A stretch of DNA of 64,000 nt, from the NCBI RefSeq assembly GCF_008271695.1, contig NZ_VKKY01000001.1, forward strand, positions 2,226,589 to 2,290,588, given 5' to 3'. This document shows, piece by piece, positions 24,361 to 32,656 of this stretch (position 1 is its first letter; each line of letters begins with the position of its first letter). A model generated the notes under the pieces. That model did not search any database, was not told where the DNA came from, and saw nothing but the letters and a program-made list of their open reading frames with translations. The position numbers were made by a program, and so were the translations under genes. The DNA is from Rufibacter hautae (GTDB taxonomy: Bacteria > Bacteroidota > Bacteroidia > Cytophagales > Hymenobacteraceae).

Positions 24361-24915
24361 TTAATGAATTGTAATACCGGCTTCTGTAAGGGCGGTGGCT
24401 TTGGCAATGAGGTCATCCTGTTCCGGGCCTCCGCCGCCGGCCACACCCACTGCCCCGATGACCTGTCCTTGGTACCAAAGGGGAACTCCTCCGCCTAACA
24501 GGAGAAGCTCTGGCAAATGGGCCAGGTTCTGCGTGTCAGGGTTGGTTTTGGCGTTTCTGCCCAGGAGGAGGGTCATGGTTTTGGTGGAAAGGGCGGTAAA
24601 GGCTTTCCGGCGGGCGGCCTCAGTATTATGCGGTCCCACGCCATCGCCTTTGAGAAGTAAAATGGTCTGCCCCGAGGCATCCACCACCGCAAAGGCGATT
24701 TCCTTTTGCAGGGTGCCAGCCTGGGCCACGGCTTGGCGGTGCATCTGCAGGGCCGCTGCTAGGGTGAGCTGGTGGGAGGCTACGGTGAACTCCTTCCGGT
24801 CTGGAGCGGTACTGGAGGCTTGTCTGGCTGACGGGGTGTTTTTCTTGGAGGCTGCCTCCTGCGCCAACAGCAGGCTGGGGAAAAGCAGAAACAATAAAAA
24901 GGCGGTATTTTTCAT
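24361..24915 (-). CDS. Exported GlcG/HbpS-family (DUF336) protein
   Basis: The ATG at 24915 gives 184 residues with a signal peptide (FLLFLLFPSLLLAQ). The mature part is a GlcG/HbpS domain: LTLAAALQMHRQAVAQA, AFAVVDASGQTILLLKGDGVGPHNTEAARRKAFTAL, and a terminal GAVGVAGGGGPEQDDLIAKA glycine-rich block. HbpS of Streptomyces binds haem; other members have unclear roles. The longer frame to 24963 is rejected because a -7 box lies at 24933-24940, just before the chosen start. It is followed at 21 bases by the exported HIU hydrolase, a likely operon partner. Confidence 0.85.
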   Translation of the reverse strand: MKNTAFLLFLLFPSLLLAQEAASKKNTPSARQASSTAPDRKEFTVASHQLTLAAALQMHRQAVAQAGTLQKEIAFAVVDASGQTILLLKGDGVGPHNTEAARRKAFTALSTKTMTLLLGRNAKTNPDTQNLAHLPELLLLGGGVPLWYQGQVIGAVGVAGGGGPEQDDLIAKATALTEAGITIH

Positions 24916-24932
24916 GCGGGTGGCTCTTTCTA

Positions 24933-24940
24933 CAAAGGTA
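24933..24940 (-). promoter_or_regulatory. Bacteroidota -7 box (TACCTTTG)
   Basis: On the minus strand this reads TACCTTTG, 18 bases before the start chosen for the HbpS-like gene. It rules out the longer 5' extension of that frame. Confidence 0.6.
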
Positions 24941-24981
24941 CCAGAGGCAGCACCGCCAAACATTGACCTAGGACAACGTTT

Positions 24982-25551
24982 TCAGAGCCTGGCTTTTACC
25001 CTGCTTAAGGTGCTGGGAGTGAGGCCCAGGTACGAGGCCGCCATCTTGTTGGAGACGCGCAGCAGAAAATCTGGCTGGTACTGAATCACCCATTGCACCT
25101 TCTCCAGCGCGTCAAACCCCTGAAAACCGTAGATTCTCTTCTGGGCGGTGATAAAGCCCAACTCAAGAATCTGCCGGTAAATGAACCCGAACGCCGGCAC
25201 GGTATCTACCAACTGGTAAAAATCTGTTCTGGAGATTTGCAGCAGCTCAGACTTCTCAATGGTTTGCATGTACTCAGTGGCGGGGGCGTGTTCAATGAAA
25301 CTGGGCAGGGCGGTGCCAAAGCCTCCCTCAAACGCGAAGAACCGTGACGTCTCTACCCCGTCTTTGTTCAAGGTGAAAAGCCTGATGCATCCTTTGTTGA
25401 CAAAATAATACTGCTGGCAGGTCTCGCCATACTGGAGCAGCAGTTGGTTGCGCTTGGTCTTGAGAGGCGTAAAATGCGCGCAGATAGCATCCAGCGTGTG
25501 GTCATCTGTGGGCACTCTGGCCGTGATGTAGTCTCTTAACCGTTGGTACAT
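24982..25551 (-). CDS. Crp/Fnr-family transcriptional regulator
   Basis: The 189-residue protein has an N-terminal cyclic-nucleotide-binding-like domain (LLLQYGETCQQYYFVNKGCIRLF; ETSRFFAFEGGFGTALPSFI) and a C-terminal helix-turn-helix (LLRVSNKMAASYLGLTPSTLSRVKARL). It ends directly after the HTH, typical of the short Crp/Fnr regulators of Bacteroidota. No Fe-S Cys set is seen, so it is not Fnr-like in sensing. It lies 66 bases upstream of the HbpS-like and HIU hydrolase genes on the same strand and may regulate them, which is an inference from position. Confidence 0.9.
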   Translation of the reverse strand: MYQRLRDYITARVPTDDHTLDAICAHFTPLKTKRNQLLLQYGETCQQYYFVNKGCIRLFTLNKDGVETSRFFAFEGGFGTALPSFIEHAPATEYMQTIEKSELLQISRTDFYQLVDTVPAFGFIYRQILELGFITAQKRIYGFQGFDALEKVQWVIQYQPDFLLRVSNKMAASYLGLTPSTLSRVKARL

Positions 25552-25629
25552 GCTGCAAGTAGAAGGAAGTTGTCTTTCACTAACCGTTTTCCCTTATGCT
25601 TGTTTTACCAAGAGCCAGACAAGCCATTT

Positions 25630-25663
25630 CAGAGTTATTTTCCTAAAATCAGGCTCAAAGCGG
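25630..25663. repeat. Degenerate copy of the ~38-bp palindromic element
   Basis: The centre is GTTATTTTCCTAAAATCAGG, followed by CTCAAAGCGG. It lies between the Crp/Fnr and GNAT genes. Confidence 0.45.
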
Positions 25664-25794
25664 AAGATTGGTTTTGTTGCTCTACCATGTGCTGCACCTT
25701 CTCAGAAACTACTTCCTTGAGGTCGTATTAAAAATGTAATTGGAGTTGCCTCAGAAACCGTCTTGCCGTACATCTTGATCACCCCAGGTTAGGG

Positions 25795-26322
25795 CTACTT
25801 CAAATGCAGCCTGAACCCAAACACCGGTAACTCTCCTTGCATGAAGTCCAGGTCTTCTGATCTGCTGAACCCAAGCTTTTCGTACATCTTCCAGGCGGTT
25901 TGCATGGCCTTGGTGCTGTGGATGATGACTTGCGACAGTTGATGATCTTTCGCGCGTTGGATACACGCTTGGGTCAAGGCCCTGCCGATACCCAGCCCTC
26001 TGGCCTCGGGGGACACCGCCAGCAACCGGAAGCCAGCGGCATTCTTCTCCTGGGTGGCCGTGCCGCCTGAGCCGTAAAATTGCAGGTCTCGGAAGAAAAC
26101 CACGCCTCCGTTTAGGGTGCCTTTTTCAGAAACTGCCACCAAAATCTCTACCCCCGGGTGTTGGGTAAACTCCCCGATGTTGGAAAGCATCTGGTAATAG
26201 GCCGGCTGTTCCTCAGGTTTCGGGAAGCCGTCCAGTTGGGAGTACACCTGCACCATGAGTTGGCCTAGCGCTGCAAATTCATCTGGGGCTGCTTTTCTGA
26301 TGGTGTAAGGTTGGGGTTGCAT
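25795..26322 (-). CDS. GNAT-family N-acetyltransferase
   Basis: The ATG at 26322 gives 175 residues starting MQPQPYTIRKAAPDEFAALG. The acetyl-CoA-binding motif A is LLAVSPEARGLGIGRALTQACIQRAKD, with the Q/RxxGxG/A signature as ARGLGIG. Motif B is QVIIHSTKAMQTAWKMYEKLGF. The substrate cannot be inferred. The open frame begins at 26412, but the extra 30 residues are not typical of the fold. It is flanked by non-coding DNA and has no operon partner. Confidence 0.88.
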   Translation of the reverse strand: MQPQPYTIRKAAPDEFAALGQLMVQVYSQLDGFPKPEEQPAYYQMLSNIGEFTQHPGVEILVAVSEKGTLNGGVVFFRDLQFYGSGGTATQEKNAAGFRLLAVSPEARGLGIGRALTQACIQRAKDHQLSQVIIHSTKAMQTAWKMYEKLGFSRSEDLDFMQGELPVFGFRLHLK

Positions 26323-26520
26323 CTGGTAAAAGCGTTTGACGGTAAGTAAGTAGAAAGCGGAATACAGCAGCCCACCTTTATTCTGCTGCGTAGTGGGGTT
26401 GAAACTACCCATAAGGCTTCATTCTGGCAAACCCGCGTTGGGTATGACCTTGCCTAGGCTGCGTCCGTATGATACTGGAAGCTTTCAGGCCATTTCCAAT
26501 AATCTATTATTTCTCTTCCC

Positions 26521-27294
26521 ATGAAAATTGCTACCTACAATGTGAACGGAATACATGCCCGCTTGCCGGTTTTGCTTCGTTGGCTAACTGAAACCCAGCC
26601 GGATGTGGCCTGTCTCCAGGAATTGAAGACGCCGCAGGAGAAGTTTCCGGAACAGGCATTGTTGGACATAGGCTACCAGGCTATCTGGCACGGGCAGAAA
26701 AGCTGGAACGGCATCGCGATCCTGGCCAAAGGGCAGAAACCCGAGGAGGTGGGCAGAGGGCTGGCGGGTGACCCTGAGGATGACCAAAGCCGCTACTTGG
26801 AAGCCAGGGTGAACGGGGTGTTGATAGGCTGTCTGTACCTGCCCAACGGCAATCCGGCCCCCGGGCCTAAGTTTGACTACAAGCTGCAATGGTTTGATCG
26901 GTTTAGAGCCCGCGCCGCTGAGCTGCTTTCCTCCAATAGCCCGGTGGTGCTGGCCGGCGACTACAATGTGATTCCCACTGAAATGGATGCCTACAAACCC
27001 GAAAGGTGGGTGGAAGACGCGCTGTTTCGGCCAGAGACCCGCGCCGCGTTTGAGCAACTGATAGCCCAGGGCTGGACTGATGCGCTTCGGCAACTTCATC
27101 CTAATGAAACCATCTACACCTTCTGGGACTACTTCCGGAACGCCTACGGCCGCAACGCCGGCCTCCGCATTGACCATCTGTTGCTCAGTCCCGACCTGGC
27201 TGGAAAGCTAGCCTCCGCTGGAGTAGACCATGAGGTAAGGGGCTGGGAAAAGTCCAGTGACCATGGCCCCGTCTGGATTAAGCTTGATTTATGA
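26521..27294 (+). CDS. xth: Exodeoxyribonuclease III / AP endonuclease
   Basis: This base-excision repair enzyme cleaves at abasic sites and has 3'-5' exonuclease activity. The 257-residue product has the endonuclease/exonuclease/phosphatase fold: MKIATYNVNGIHAR, the metal-binding Glu in CLQELKT, AGDYNVIPTEMD, RIDHLLLS and the catalytic His in SSDHGPVWI. All catalytic positions are intact and length is typical. It is monocistronic, ending in a terminator. Confidence 0.95.
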   Translation: MKIATYNVNGIHARLPVLLRWLTETQPDVACLQELKTPQEKFPEQALLDIGYQAIWHGQKSWNGIAILAKGQKPEEVGRGLAGDPEDDQSRYLEARVNGVLIGCLYLPNGNPAPGPKFDYKLQWFDRFRARAAELLSSNSPVVLAGDYNVIPTEMDAYKPERWVEDALFRPETRAAFEQLIAQGWTDALRQLHPNETIYTFWDYFRNAYGRNAGLRIDHLLLSPDLAGKLASAGVDHEVRGWEKSSDHGPVWIKLDL

Positions 27295-27312
27295 AAAACG
27301 GCTTATAAATAG

Positions 27313-27354
27313 AAAGGCTTGTTTGAGAGTTAGCGTCTCAAACAAGCCTTTTTG
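27313..27354. terminator. Rho-independent terminator between xth and gldD
   Basis: AAAGGCTTGTTTGAGA pairs with TCTCAAACAAGCCTTTTTG around a 7-base loop. The genes on either side converge, and A- and T-runs allow use in both directions. Confidence 0.88.
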
Positions 27355-27379
27355 TATTTAGAAAGCAATGCCTTAATTC

Positions 27380-27417
27380 CGTTTAGGGCCAGTTTTCTCA
27401 AAAGCAGCATCTAAACG
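27380..27417. repeat. Copy of the ~38-bp palindromic element after gldD
   Basis: Left arm CGTTTAGGGCCAGTTTTCT, right arm CAAAAGCAGCATCTAAACG. It lies 5 bases past the gldD stop and before the shared terminator. Confidence 0.7.
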
Positions 27418-27422
27418 CTACA

Positions 27423-28022
27423 TCATTTTACCTGCTCTGTCCAGTGTAAAGTGTTTAACAAGTGCACGGCGTCTTTCTTCAGGTATTCAATGACTGGGGC
27501 CAGGGAGTCATTGGAGGTGGCGGTTCTGAAATAAAGCGCGCCCCGGAAGAAATGCTTGGTGCTGTCAGTGAGGTAGAACTGGAATTGACTGGGCACCTCG
27601 CCCTCCAGTTCAAACACGCTGGCGGTAATACCGGTGGGCGTCTTGATCTGGGTTTCCTCAATGGCGTAGGCTTTTATCTGGTGCCGGGAAGTAAGTTTGC
27701 GGGCATCCTCTACCAAGCCGTTGAACATCTTAGGGTCTTGGTTGAAGTTCTTGTACGTTAACTGAATATTGGCCTTAAAACGAGGGTAGTAGATGTCTAT
27801 CCAGTGCGGCTCCGCAATGCGCGAGGAGTCTTTCAGGATTTTGGCGTAGACGGAGTGCTCAAAGGTATAGGGGTGCTGCTCCTGCAGTTGGGTGTACTGC
27901 GGATCAGGCAGGTCAATGCGGTTGAAGCCCTTTGGTTTAGGCGTGTACTCTTCGGCGCAGCCAGACAGAAACAGGAATCCGCCCAAAAGGGCGATAAAAT
28001 TGAAAAGGTTATTCTTTCTCAT
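27423..28022 (-). CDS. gldD: Gliding motility lipoprotein GldD
   Basis: The 199-residue lipoprotein has signal FIALLGGFLFLSGC (lipobox LSGC) and the GldD family blocks YTPKPKGFNRIDLP, HPYTFEHSVYAKI, WIDIYYPRFKANIQLTYKN and HFFRGALYF. GldD is required for Bacteroidota gliding. It overlaps the end of gldE by 14 bases, so the two are translationally coupled. It is the last gene of the mutY-ssb-gldE-gldD set. Confidence 0.95.
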   Translation of the reverse strand: MRKNNLFNFIALLGGFLFLSGCAEEYTPKPKGFNRIDLPDPQYTQLQEQHPYTFEHSVYAKILKDSSRIAEPHWIDIYYPRFKANIQLTYKNFNQDPKMFNGLVEDARKLTSRHQIKAYAIEETQIKTPTGITASVFELEGEVPSQFQFYLTDSTKHFFRGALYFRTATSNDSLAPVIEYLKKDAVHLLNTLHWTEQVK

Positions 28023-29367
28023 TATGCGGGTGGGGTACCGGCTCGTGTACCCGTACTTTCTTTATTTTTTTACTGTCGGCGGCTTCAATGCGGAAGAGGT
28101 AAGGGCCCCACTGAATTTCTTCGCCGGTGTGCGGAATGCGGGAGAAAAGACGCAGCATGAGGCCGGCCACAGACTCCACGTTGTCTTTGGTGTCTTTCAT
28201 CAGATCGGCAGGCGGGTCCACTATCTTGCAGAAATCGTGCAGCGAGGTACGTCCCTCAAACAGGTAGGTGTGCTCGTCTAATTGCGTGTAGTAGTGGTCC
28301 TCTTCTTCGTCTAACTCGTCGTGGATCTCCCCTACAATTTCCTCAATCACGTCTTCCAAGGTAATGAGACCGGTGGTTTCGCCGTACTCGTTCACCACCA
28401 ACGCCATGTGCACGCGCCGCTCCTGAAACTCGCGCAACAGCTCGTCTATCTTTTTGTTCTCCGGTACAAAGTAAGGGGTTCTGATCAGGTTTTGCCACAC
28501 AAAATCTGCGGGGGCGTTCAGGTAGGGGAGAATGTCCTTTACATACAAGATGCCGTCCAGCTTGTCCAGCCCCTGGCTGTACACCGGAACGCGCGAGTAC
28601 CCCCACTGTTGAATCTGCTTCAGGAGGGCAGAATACGGCAACCGACGGTGCAAGGCAATCACATCTACCCTGGACCGCATGATCTGCTTAACGGTTATGG
28701 AACTGAAATTCACGATGGCTTTCAACAACCCTTTTTCTTCTGGCGAGGCAGGTTCTGTGGGGGCTTGGTCCAGTGAAAGGGAAAGTTCTTCTGTGGGCGA
28801 GGGCGTGCCAAAGGCCACCCGGGTTTGCCCCACCAGTTCTTTCAACGGAAGAATGAGCGAGACAAAAGGTGAACCGATGGCCTGAACAGACTTGAGAATA
28901 CCTAAAAGTACCGGGCTGGAAGAAGATTCCTGTTTGCGGCGTCCCCAGTTGGCGAAGTACCCGCGCAACATCAGGAAGACGGTTGCCAGTACAGCAAGGC
29001 TTGCACTGGCCCAAAGCCAGGGATGGCCGGTAGAGGCAGCGAATAGGTTTCTCAGAAGCCAAAAGCCTGTTAAACCGGTCAACAGGTGAAGGGTAGACGC
29101 CAGAAATACCCCGGCCAGAACAGCGTTCTCCGGTTCTGTGTAAAGGTTTGTTGGCAAAGCCGCCGCCTTTTGGGCAGACGTTAAGGAAGTGGTGCTAAGA
29201 AACTGTTGAAAGGCCGCCAACGCAGCGGTAAGGACAAGGGTGCCGACTAAGAGCAGCGCCAGGAGAGCAGAAGGAAGAACCCAATCCACCTCATGTACGG
29301 CTGGAAGGGATAAAGTTAAGAGAGAGCCCCAACTGGAGGGCTCTCCTAATGGAGGTATACTTTCCAA
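28009..29367 (-). CDS. gldE: Gliding motility-associated protein GldE (CBS/CorC family)
   Basis: The 452-residue protein starts with a hydrophobic N-terminal part (VLPSALLALLLVGTLVLTAALAAF, and further segments near 90 and 130). This corresponds to the DUF21-type membrane region. A CBS pair follows (IMRSRVDVIALHRRLPYSALLKQI; MALVVNEYGETTGLITLEDVIEEIVGEI), then a C-terminal CorC/HlyC transporter-associated domain. The gldE-gldD order and overlap identify it as GldE, an inner-membrane protein that affects gliding together with GldD. It lies 26 bases after ssb. Confidence 0.93.
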   Translation of the reverse strand: MESIPPLGEPSSWGSLLTLSLPAVHEVDWVLPSALLALLLVGTLVLTAALAAFQQFLSTTSLTSAQKAAALPTNLYTEPENAVLAGVFLASTLHLLTGLTGFWLLRNLFAASTGHPWLWASASLAVLATVFLMLRGYFANWGRRKQESSSSPVLLGILKSVQAIGSPFVSLILPLKELVGQTRVAFGTPSPTEELSLSLDQAPTEPASPEEKGLLKAIVNFSSITVKQIMRSRVDVIALHRRLPYSALLKQIQQWGYSRVPVYSQGLDKLDGILYVKDILPYLNAPADFVWQNLIRTPYFVPENKKIDELLREFQERRVHMALVVNEYGETTGLITLEDVIEEIVGEIHDELDEEEDHYYTQLDEHTYLFEGRTSLHDFCKIVDPPADLMKDTKDNVESVAGLMLRLFSRIPHTGEEIQWGPYLFRIEAADSKKIKKVRVHEPVPHPHNEKE

Positions 29368-29393
29368 AAGTCAATGTTTGGTTCAACAATAGG

Positions 29394-29876
29394 TTAGAAA
29401 GGCAGATCGTCTGGCTCCTCGTCATAGGCCACAGACTTAGAGCTTCCACCTTTGCTTTGGCCAGCGGTGCTGCTGGTATTGCTTACGCTGGCAGGGGCGG
29501 CATCGTTACCGAAGCTTCCGCCGTTTTGGCCTGCGCCACCTTCGCCGCGTCCGCCTAACATAGTCATGTTATCGGCCACAATCTCAGTGCTATAGCGCTG
29601 CACGCCATCTTTGTCCTGGTAGCTGTTGGTTCTTATTCTACCTTCAATATAGACAGACTGGCCTTTCTTCAGGTATTTCTCTGCCACCTCTGCCAGGCCG
29701 CGCCATACCACAATGTTATGCCACTCGGTGCGCTCCTGCCGATCTCCGTTCTTGTCTTTGAACGTTTCAGAGGTGGCCAGCGGGAAACGGGCTACCGCCA
29801 CGCCGCCTTCTAAGTGACGCACTTCCGGATCTTTGCCAAGGTTGCCAATTAAGATAACTTTATTAATGCTTGCCAT
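29394..29876 (-). CDS. ssb: Single-stranded DNA-binding protein
   Basis: The 160-residue SSB has an N-terminal OB-fold ([50 protein letters not shown]), a Gly/Ser/Ala-rich disordered linker, and the acidic protein-interaction tip ending PDDLPF. It is the second gene of the conserved mutY-ssb-gldE-gldD arrangement. Confidence 0.97.
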   Translation of the reverse strand: MASINKVILIGNLGKDPEVRHLEGGVAVARFPLATSETFKDKNGDRQERTEWHNIVVWRGLAEVAEKYLKKGQSVYIEGRIRTNSYQDKDGVQRYSTEIVADNMTMLGGRGEGGAGQNGGSFGNDAAPASVSNTSSTAGQSKGGSSKSVAYDEEPDDLPF

Positions 29877-29921
29877 AGATTGAAATCTGGTGGTTTAAAT
29901 TTGATTTAGCTTATAAAAATA

Positions 29922-30998
29922 CTAAAAAAAATGCTCATTTAAAAATGAATGAATCAAAATAGGCTTAGGAAGTTCTTCTATTTCATCAATAGAATATAGC
30001 TGTATTCCTATGGATTCTTCTGTTTCTTCCCTTAAACGAAAAGGAAGCGAAACCAGATAAAATTGCGCCGATATTTTCTGGTGGCTCAGGATGTGCTTGT
30101 ACACTTTGCCGGTGCTGGTGAAAGAAGCCGACGGAATGCCCAATGCTTCGGAAACCTGTTCCTGGAAAACCTCAGGGTCGGGGTGAAGCGTGTCTGTCTC
30201 CACCAGGAAGAAATCATACAGGCTTTGCCAGATGTCGTTTCCGGGCCGTTTTTTCAAATACAACCTGTTTTCGTGCTGGAGTACCAGATAGTGCAAAAAC
30301 CGGTGACGGCTGCTTTTGGCTTTCTCTTTCACGGGCAGCAGGTTCACCAAACCATTCTGGAATGCGAAGCAATCCTGCTGCAAGGGGCAGAACAGGCAAT
30401 CTGGGTTCACCGGCGTGCACTGGATAGCCCCAAACTCCATAATGGCCTGGTTGTAGGTGTCTGGATGATCGGTGGGAATCTGGTGGTTGGCAATTTCCTC
30501 AAAGACCTTCTTGCTGGCAGGCGCGGCAATGTTCTCGTGGCGGCCAAACACGCGGGCCAGCACACGGTACACGTTTCCGTCCAGCACTGCCACCGGCTCA
30601 CGGTAGGCAAAGGAGGCAATAGCCGCCGCAGTATAGGAACCAACGCCCTTTAACTGCAACAATCCCTGGTAGTTACCTGGAAACTGGCCGTCAAACTCAG
30701 CCACCACCTGTTTAGCCGTGTAGTGCAGATTTCTGGCCCGGGAGTAGTAGCCTAAACCTTGCCAGAGACGCAATACTTCATCTTCGGGGGCGTTTGCTAA
30801 GTCATGCACCGTGGGGAAACGCTCCATGAATCTAAGGTAGTACGGCAGCCCTTGCCGCACCCGCGTCTGCTGCAGGATTATCTCCGAGAGCCAGATGGCG
30901 TAAGGGTCTGTGGTCTCCCGCCAGGGCAAAGGGCGCTGATGGCGGTGGTACCATTCTATAAGGGTATTACTAAAGAAAGTGGGGGTGCTGGTGGCCAT
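29922..30998 (-). CDS. mutY: A/G-specific adenine glycosylase MutY
   Basis: MutY removes adenine mispaired with 8-oxoguanine. The 358-residue product has the catalytic Glu in SEIILQQTRV (Glu39), helix-hairpin-helix LKGVGSYTAAAIASF (about 116-130), catalytic Asp in AVLDGNVYRV (Asp140), and a [4Fe-4S] ligand set C-x6-C-x2-C-x5-C in CTPVNPDCLFCPLQQDC. A C-terminal NUDIX-like domain for 8-oxoG recognition follows. It is divergent from the HU gene. Confidence 0.97.
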   Translation of the reverse strand: MATSTPTFFSNTLIEWYHRHQRPLPWRETTDPYAIWLSEIILQQTRVRQGLPYYLRFMERFPTVHDLANAPEDEVLRLWQGLGYYSRARNLHYTAKQVVAEFDGQFPGNYQGLLQLKGVGSYTAAAIASFAYREPVAVLDGNVYRVLARVFGRHENIAAPASKKVFEEIANHQIPTDHPDTYNQAIMEFGAIQCTPVNPDCLFCPLQQDCFAFQNGLVNLLPVKEKAKSSRHRFLHYLVLQHENRLYLKKRPGNDIWQSLYDFFLVETDTLHPDPEVFQEQVSEALGIPSASFTSTGKVYKHILSHQKISAQFYLVSLPFRLREETEESIGIQLYSIDEIEELPKPILIHSFLNEHFF

Positions 30999-31091
30999 GA
31001 AAAGGCTTTAACATATTGGTTTGCTGTTCTTACGCCGCCGCAAGAGAAGCAGATTTTTACATAAATTGTTTTACTTTCCGAAAAGGCCGAC

Positions 31092-31099
31092 TACCTTTG
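31092..31099 (+). promoter_or_regulatory. Bacteroidota promoter of the HU gene
   Basis: TACCTTTG (-7) is preceded at 31066-31068 by TTG with a 23-base spacer, within the TTTG-N17-23-TAnnTTTG pattern. The start codon of the HU gene lies about 90 bases downstream. Confidence 0.65.
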
Positions 31100-31187
31100 T
31101 GCCCCGATTTCAGGGTGCTGTAGCGATACAGTAAACGTTTGTACAAACATATTCATCTTTACTCAATTACTTTAAAAGATTAAACAA

Positions 31188-31493
31188 GTGACTAAAGCAG
31201 AAGTTATATCAGAAATTGCGGATAAGACAGGGATTGAGAAGTCTGATGTTGCAGCCACAGTAGAAGCGTTCTTCAAAGTAGTGAAGGACTCCATGGCCGA
31301 TGGTAATAACATTTACGTGCGTGGCTTTGGGAGCTTTGTAAACAAGAAGCGCGCTAAGAAGGTTGCCCGCAATATCTCCAAAAACACGTCTATCATCATT
31401 GACGAGCACTTTATCCCTTCCTTCAAGCCGTCTAAGACATTCGTTGCTAAGATCAAAAACAGCAAAAAAATCAAAGAACCAGTAGTTTCTTAG
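31188..31493 (+). CDS. HU/IHF-family DNA-binding protein
   Basis: The 101-residue histone-like protein starts at a GTG (31188): TKAEVISEIADKTGIEKSDVAATVEAFFKVV is the HU N-terminal helix pair, and IYVRGFGSFVNKKRAKKVARN is the DNA-binding arm region. It has a short basic extension (KIKNSKKIKEPVVS) beyond the 90-residue core. It bends and compacts DNA in the nucleoid. It is divergent from mutY, the typical Bacteroidota placement, and has its own promoter. Confidence 0.95.
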   Translation: MTKAEVISEIADKTGIEKSDVAATVEAFFKVVKDSMADGNNIYVRGFGSFVNKKRAKKVARNISKNTSIIIDEHFIPSFKPSKTFVAKIKNSKKIKEPVVS

Positions 31494-31500
31494 TTTTTTG

Positions 31501-31508
31501 TACCTTTG
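31501..31508 (+). promoter_or_regulatory. Bacteroidota -7 box (TACCTTTG) of the TPR gene
   Basis: A perfect TAnnTTTG match lies 45 bases before the TPR gene ATG and 7 bases after the HU stop. No ideal -33 was found. Confidence 0.5.
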
Positions 31509-31553
31509 CAGCCTTAACTATTTGCTTCATAATAATTTCCGGATAACAAGAGT

Positions 31554-32438
31554 ATGTCAAAAGGTCGGATAGCCCTCATTCTTTCTGCCGTGGTGCTGGC
31601 CGTATTGATGGCGTTGTTACCGAAAGTCATTATCAATAAAGATAAGAAAGGCGAATTTGCCGCTAATGGAGCCCCTGCCTCGGCGGGCGAGTCTTCGCAT
31701 GACCCTAACCATGAGGGCCACGAGGACCACGCCGCAGAAGCAGCAGCTCCTGCCGCTGCGCACGTGGAAGCTACCCCCGCCCAGTTGAAGGAGATCGCAG
31801 AGCTGCGTACCAAGTTCAGCCGGGAAAGCAATTCACAAGCCAAAGGCAAACTGGCCGATGAGCTGGCGCAGAAATACGCGGCCATCGCCAAGCATGACAG
31901 TGCAGGTTTCTACTATGAGCAGGTAGCGCAGGTGAGACCCGGTGAGAAAAGCTTCCAGAAGGCGGCCGATCAGTACTTTGAGGCATTCACCTTTGCCGCC
32001 ACGCAGGAACGCTCCCAGGAGCTGGGTGGCAAGGCGCAGGGGTTGTATGAGCAGGTCCTGAAAAACAACCCGTCTAACCTGGATGCCAAGAACAACCTGG
32101 CCATGACCTATATCTCCAGCAGCACACCCATGCGGGGCATCACCCTCCTGCGTGAAGTGATTGCCGCTGACCCTAAGAACGAGAAAGCCCTGTTCAACCT
32201 GGGCGTGCTGTCTATCCAGTCTAATCAATATGAGAAGGCGGTAGACCGGTTCAATGAACTGCTGGCCGTTAACCCCAACCACGTGGAGGGCACTTTTTAC
32301 ATGGGGGTGGCGTTAGCGGAGACAGGTAAAAAGGCAGATGCCCAGAAAGCTTTCCTTAAGGTGAAGCAAATAAGCAAAGACCCTGAGGTGCAGGCCTCAG
32401 TAGACAGTTACCTGCAGCGCCTGAACGGCGCACAGTAA
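31554..32438 (+). CDS. Membrane-anchored tetratricopeptide-repeat protein
   Basis: The 294-residue protein has an N-terminal membrane anchor (about residues 5-27, IALILSAVVLAVLMALLPKVII), a His/Glu/Ala-rich linker, and TPR units from about residue 90 onward (AQKYAAIAKHDSAGFYYEQVAQVRP; NNPSNLDAKNNLAMTYI; DPKNEKALFNLGVLSIQ; NPNHVEGTFYMGVALAE). It probably scaffolds protein interactions at the inner membrane. It sits between the HU gene and RNase G, a frequent Bacteroidota arrangement. No specific partner can be read. Confidence 0.88.
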   Translation: MSKGRIALILSAVVLAVLMALLPKVIINKDKKGEFAANGAPASAGESSHDPNHEGHEDHAAEAAAPAAAHVEATPAQLKEIAELRTKFSRESNSQAKGKLADELAQKYAAIAKHDSAGFYYEQVAQVRPGEKSFQKAADQYFEAFTFAATQERSQELGGKAQGLYEQVLKNNPSNLDAKNNLAMTYISSSTPMRGITLLREVIAADPKNEKALFNLGVLSIQSNQYEKAVDRFNELLAVNPNHVEGTFYMGVALAETGKKADAQKAFLKVKQISKDPEVQASVDSYLQRLNGAQ

Positions 32439-32479
32439 AAGAGAGTTAAAATATTTTTCACACATAAAAAATCAACACT

Positions 32480-32569
32480 ATGCCTTGCGGTAAGAAAAGA
32501 AAAAGACATAAGATCTCTACTCACAAAAGAAAGAAGCGTCTTCGTAAGAATAGACATAAGAAAAAATAA
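32480..32569 (+). CDS. 29-residue Lys/Arg-rich AURKAIP1/COX24-type protein
   Basis: ATG at 32480 to TAA at 32569 encodes 29 residues starting MPCGKKRKRHKISTHKRKK and continuing RLRKNRHKKK; about 20 are Lys, Arg or His. The KRKRHKxxxHKRKKRLRKNRHKKK pattern is that of the AURKAIP1/COX24 domain (mitochondrial small-subunit protein mS38), which Bacteroidota encode as a tiny stand-alone protein. A ribosomal location is likely by analogy. It lies 41 bases after the TPR gene and 87 before RNase G. It is too short for most ORF callers. Confidence 0.85.
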   Translation: MPCGKKRKRHKISTHKRKKRLRKNRHKKK

Positions 32570-32656
32570 GGCCCGGCCTTTGATTCTGAGAGCCCACATT
32601 ACCAACTAAGGTAATGATGGGCTTTGGTATATTCTTCCACCTAAGCATCTAATACA

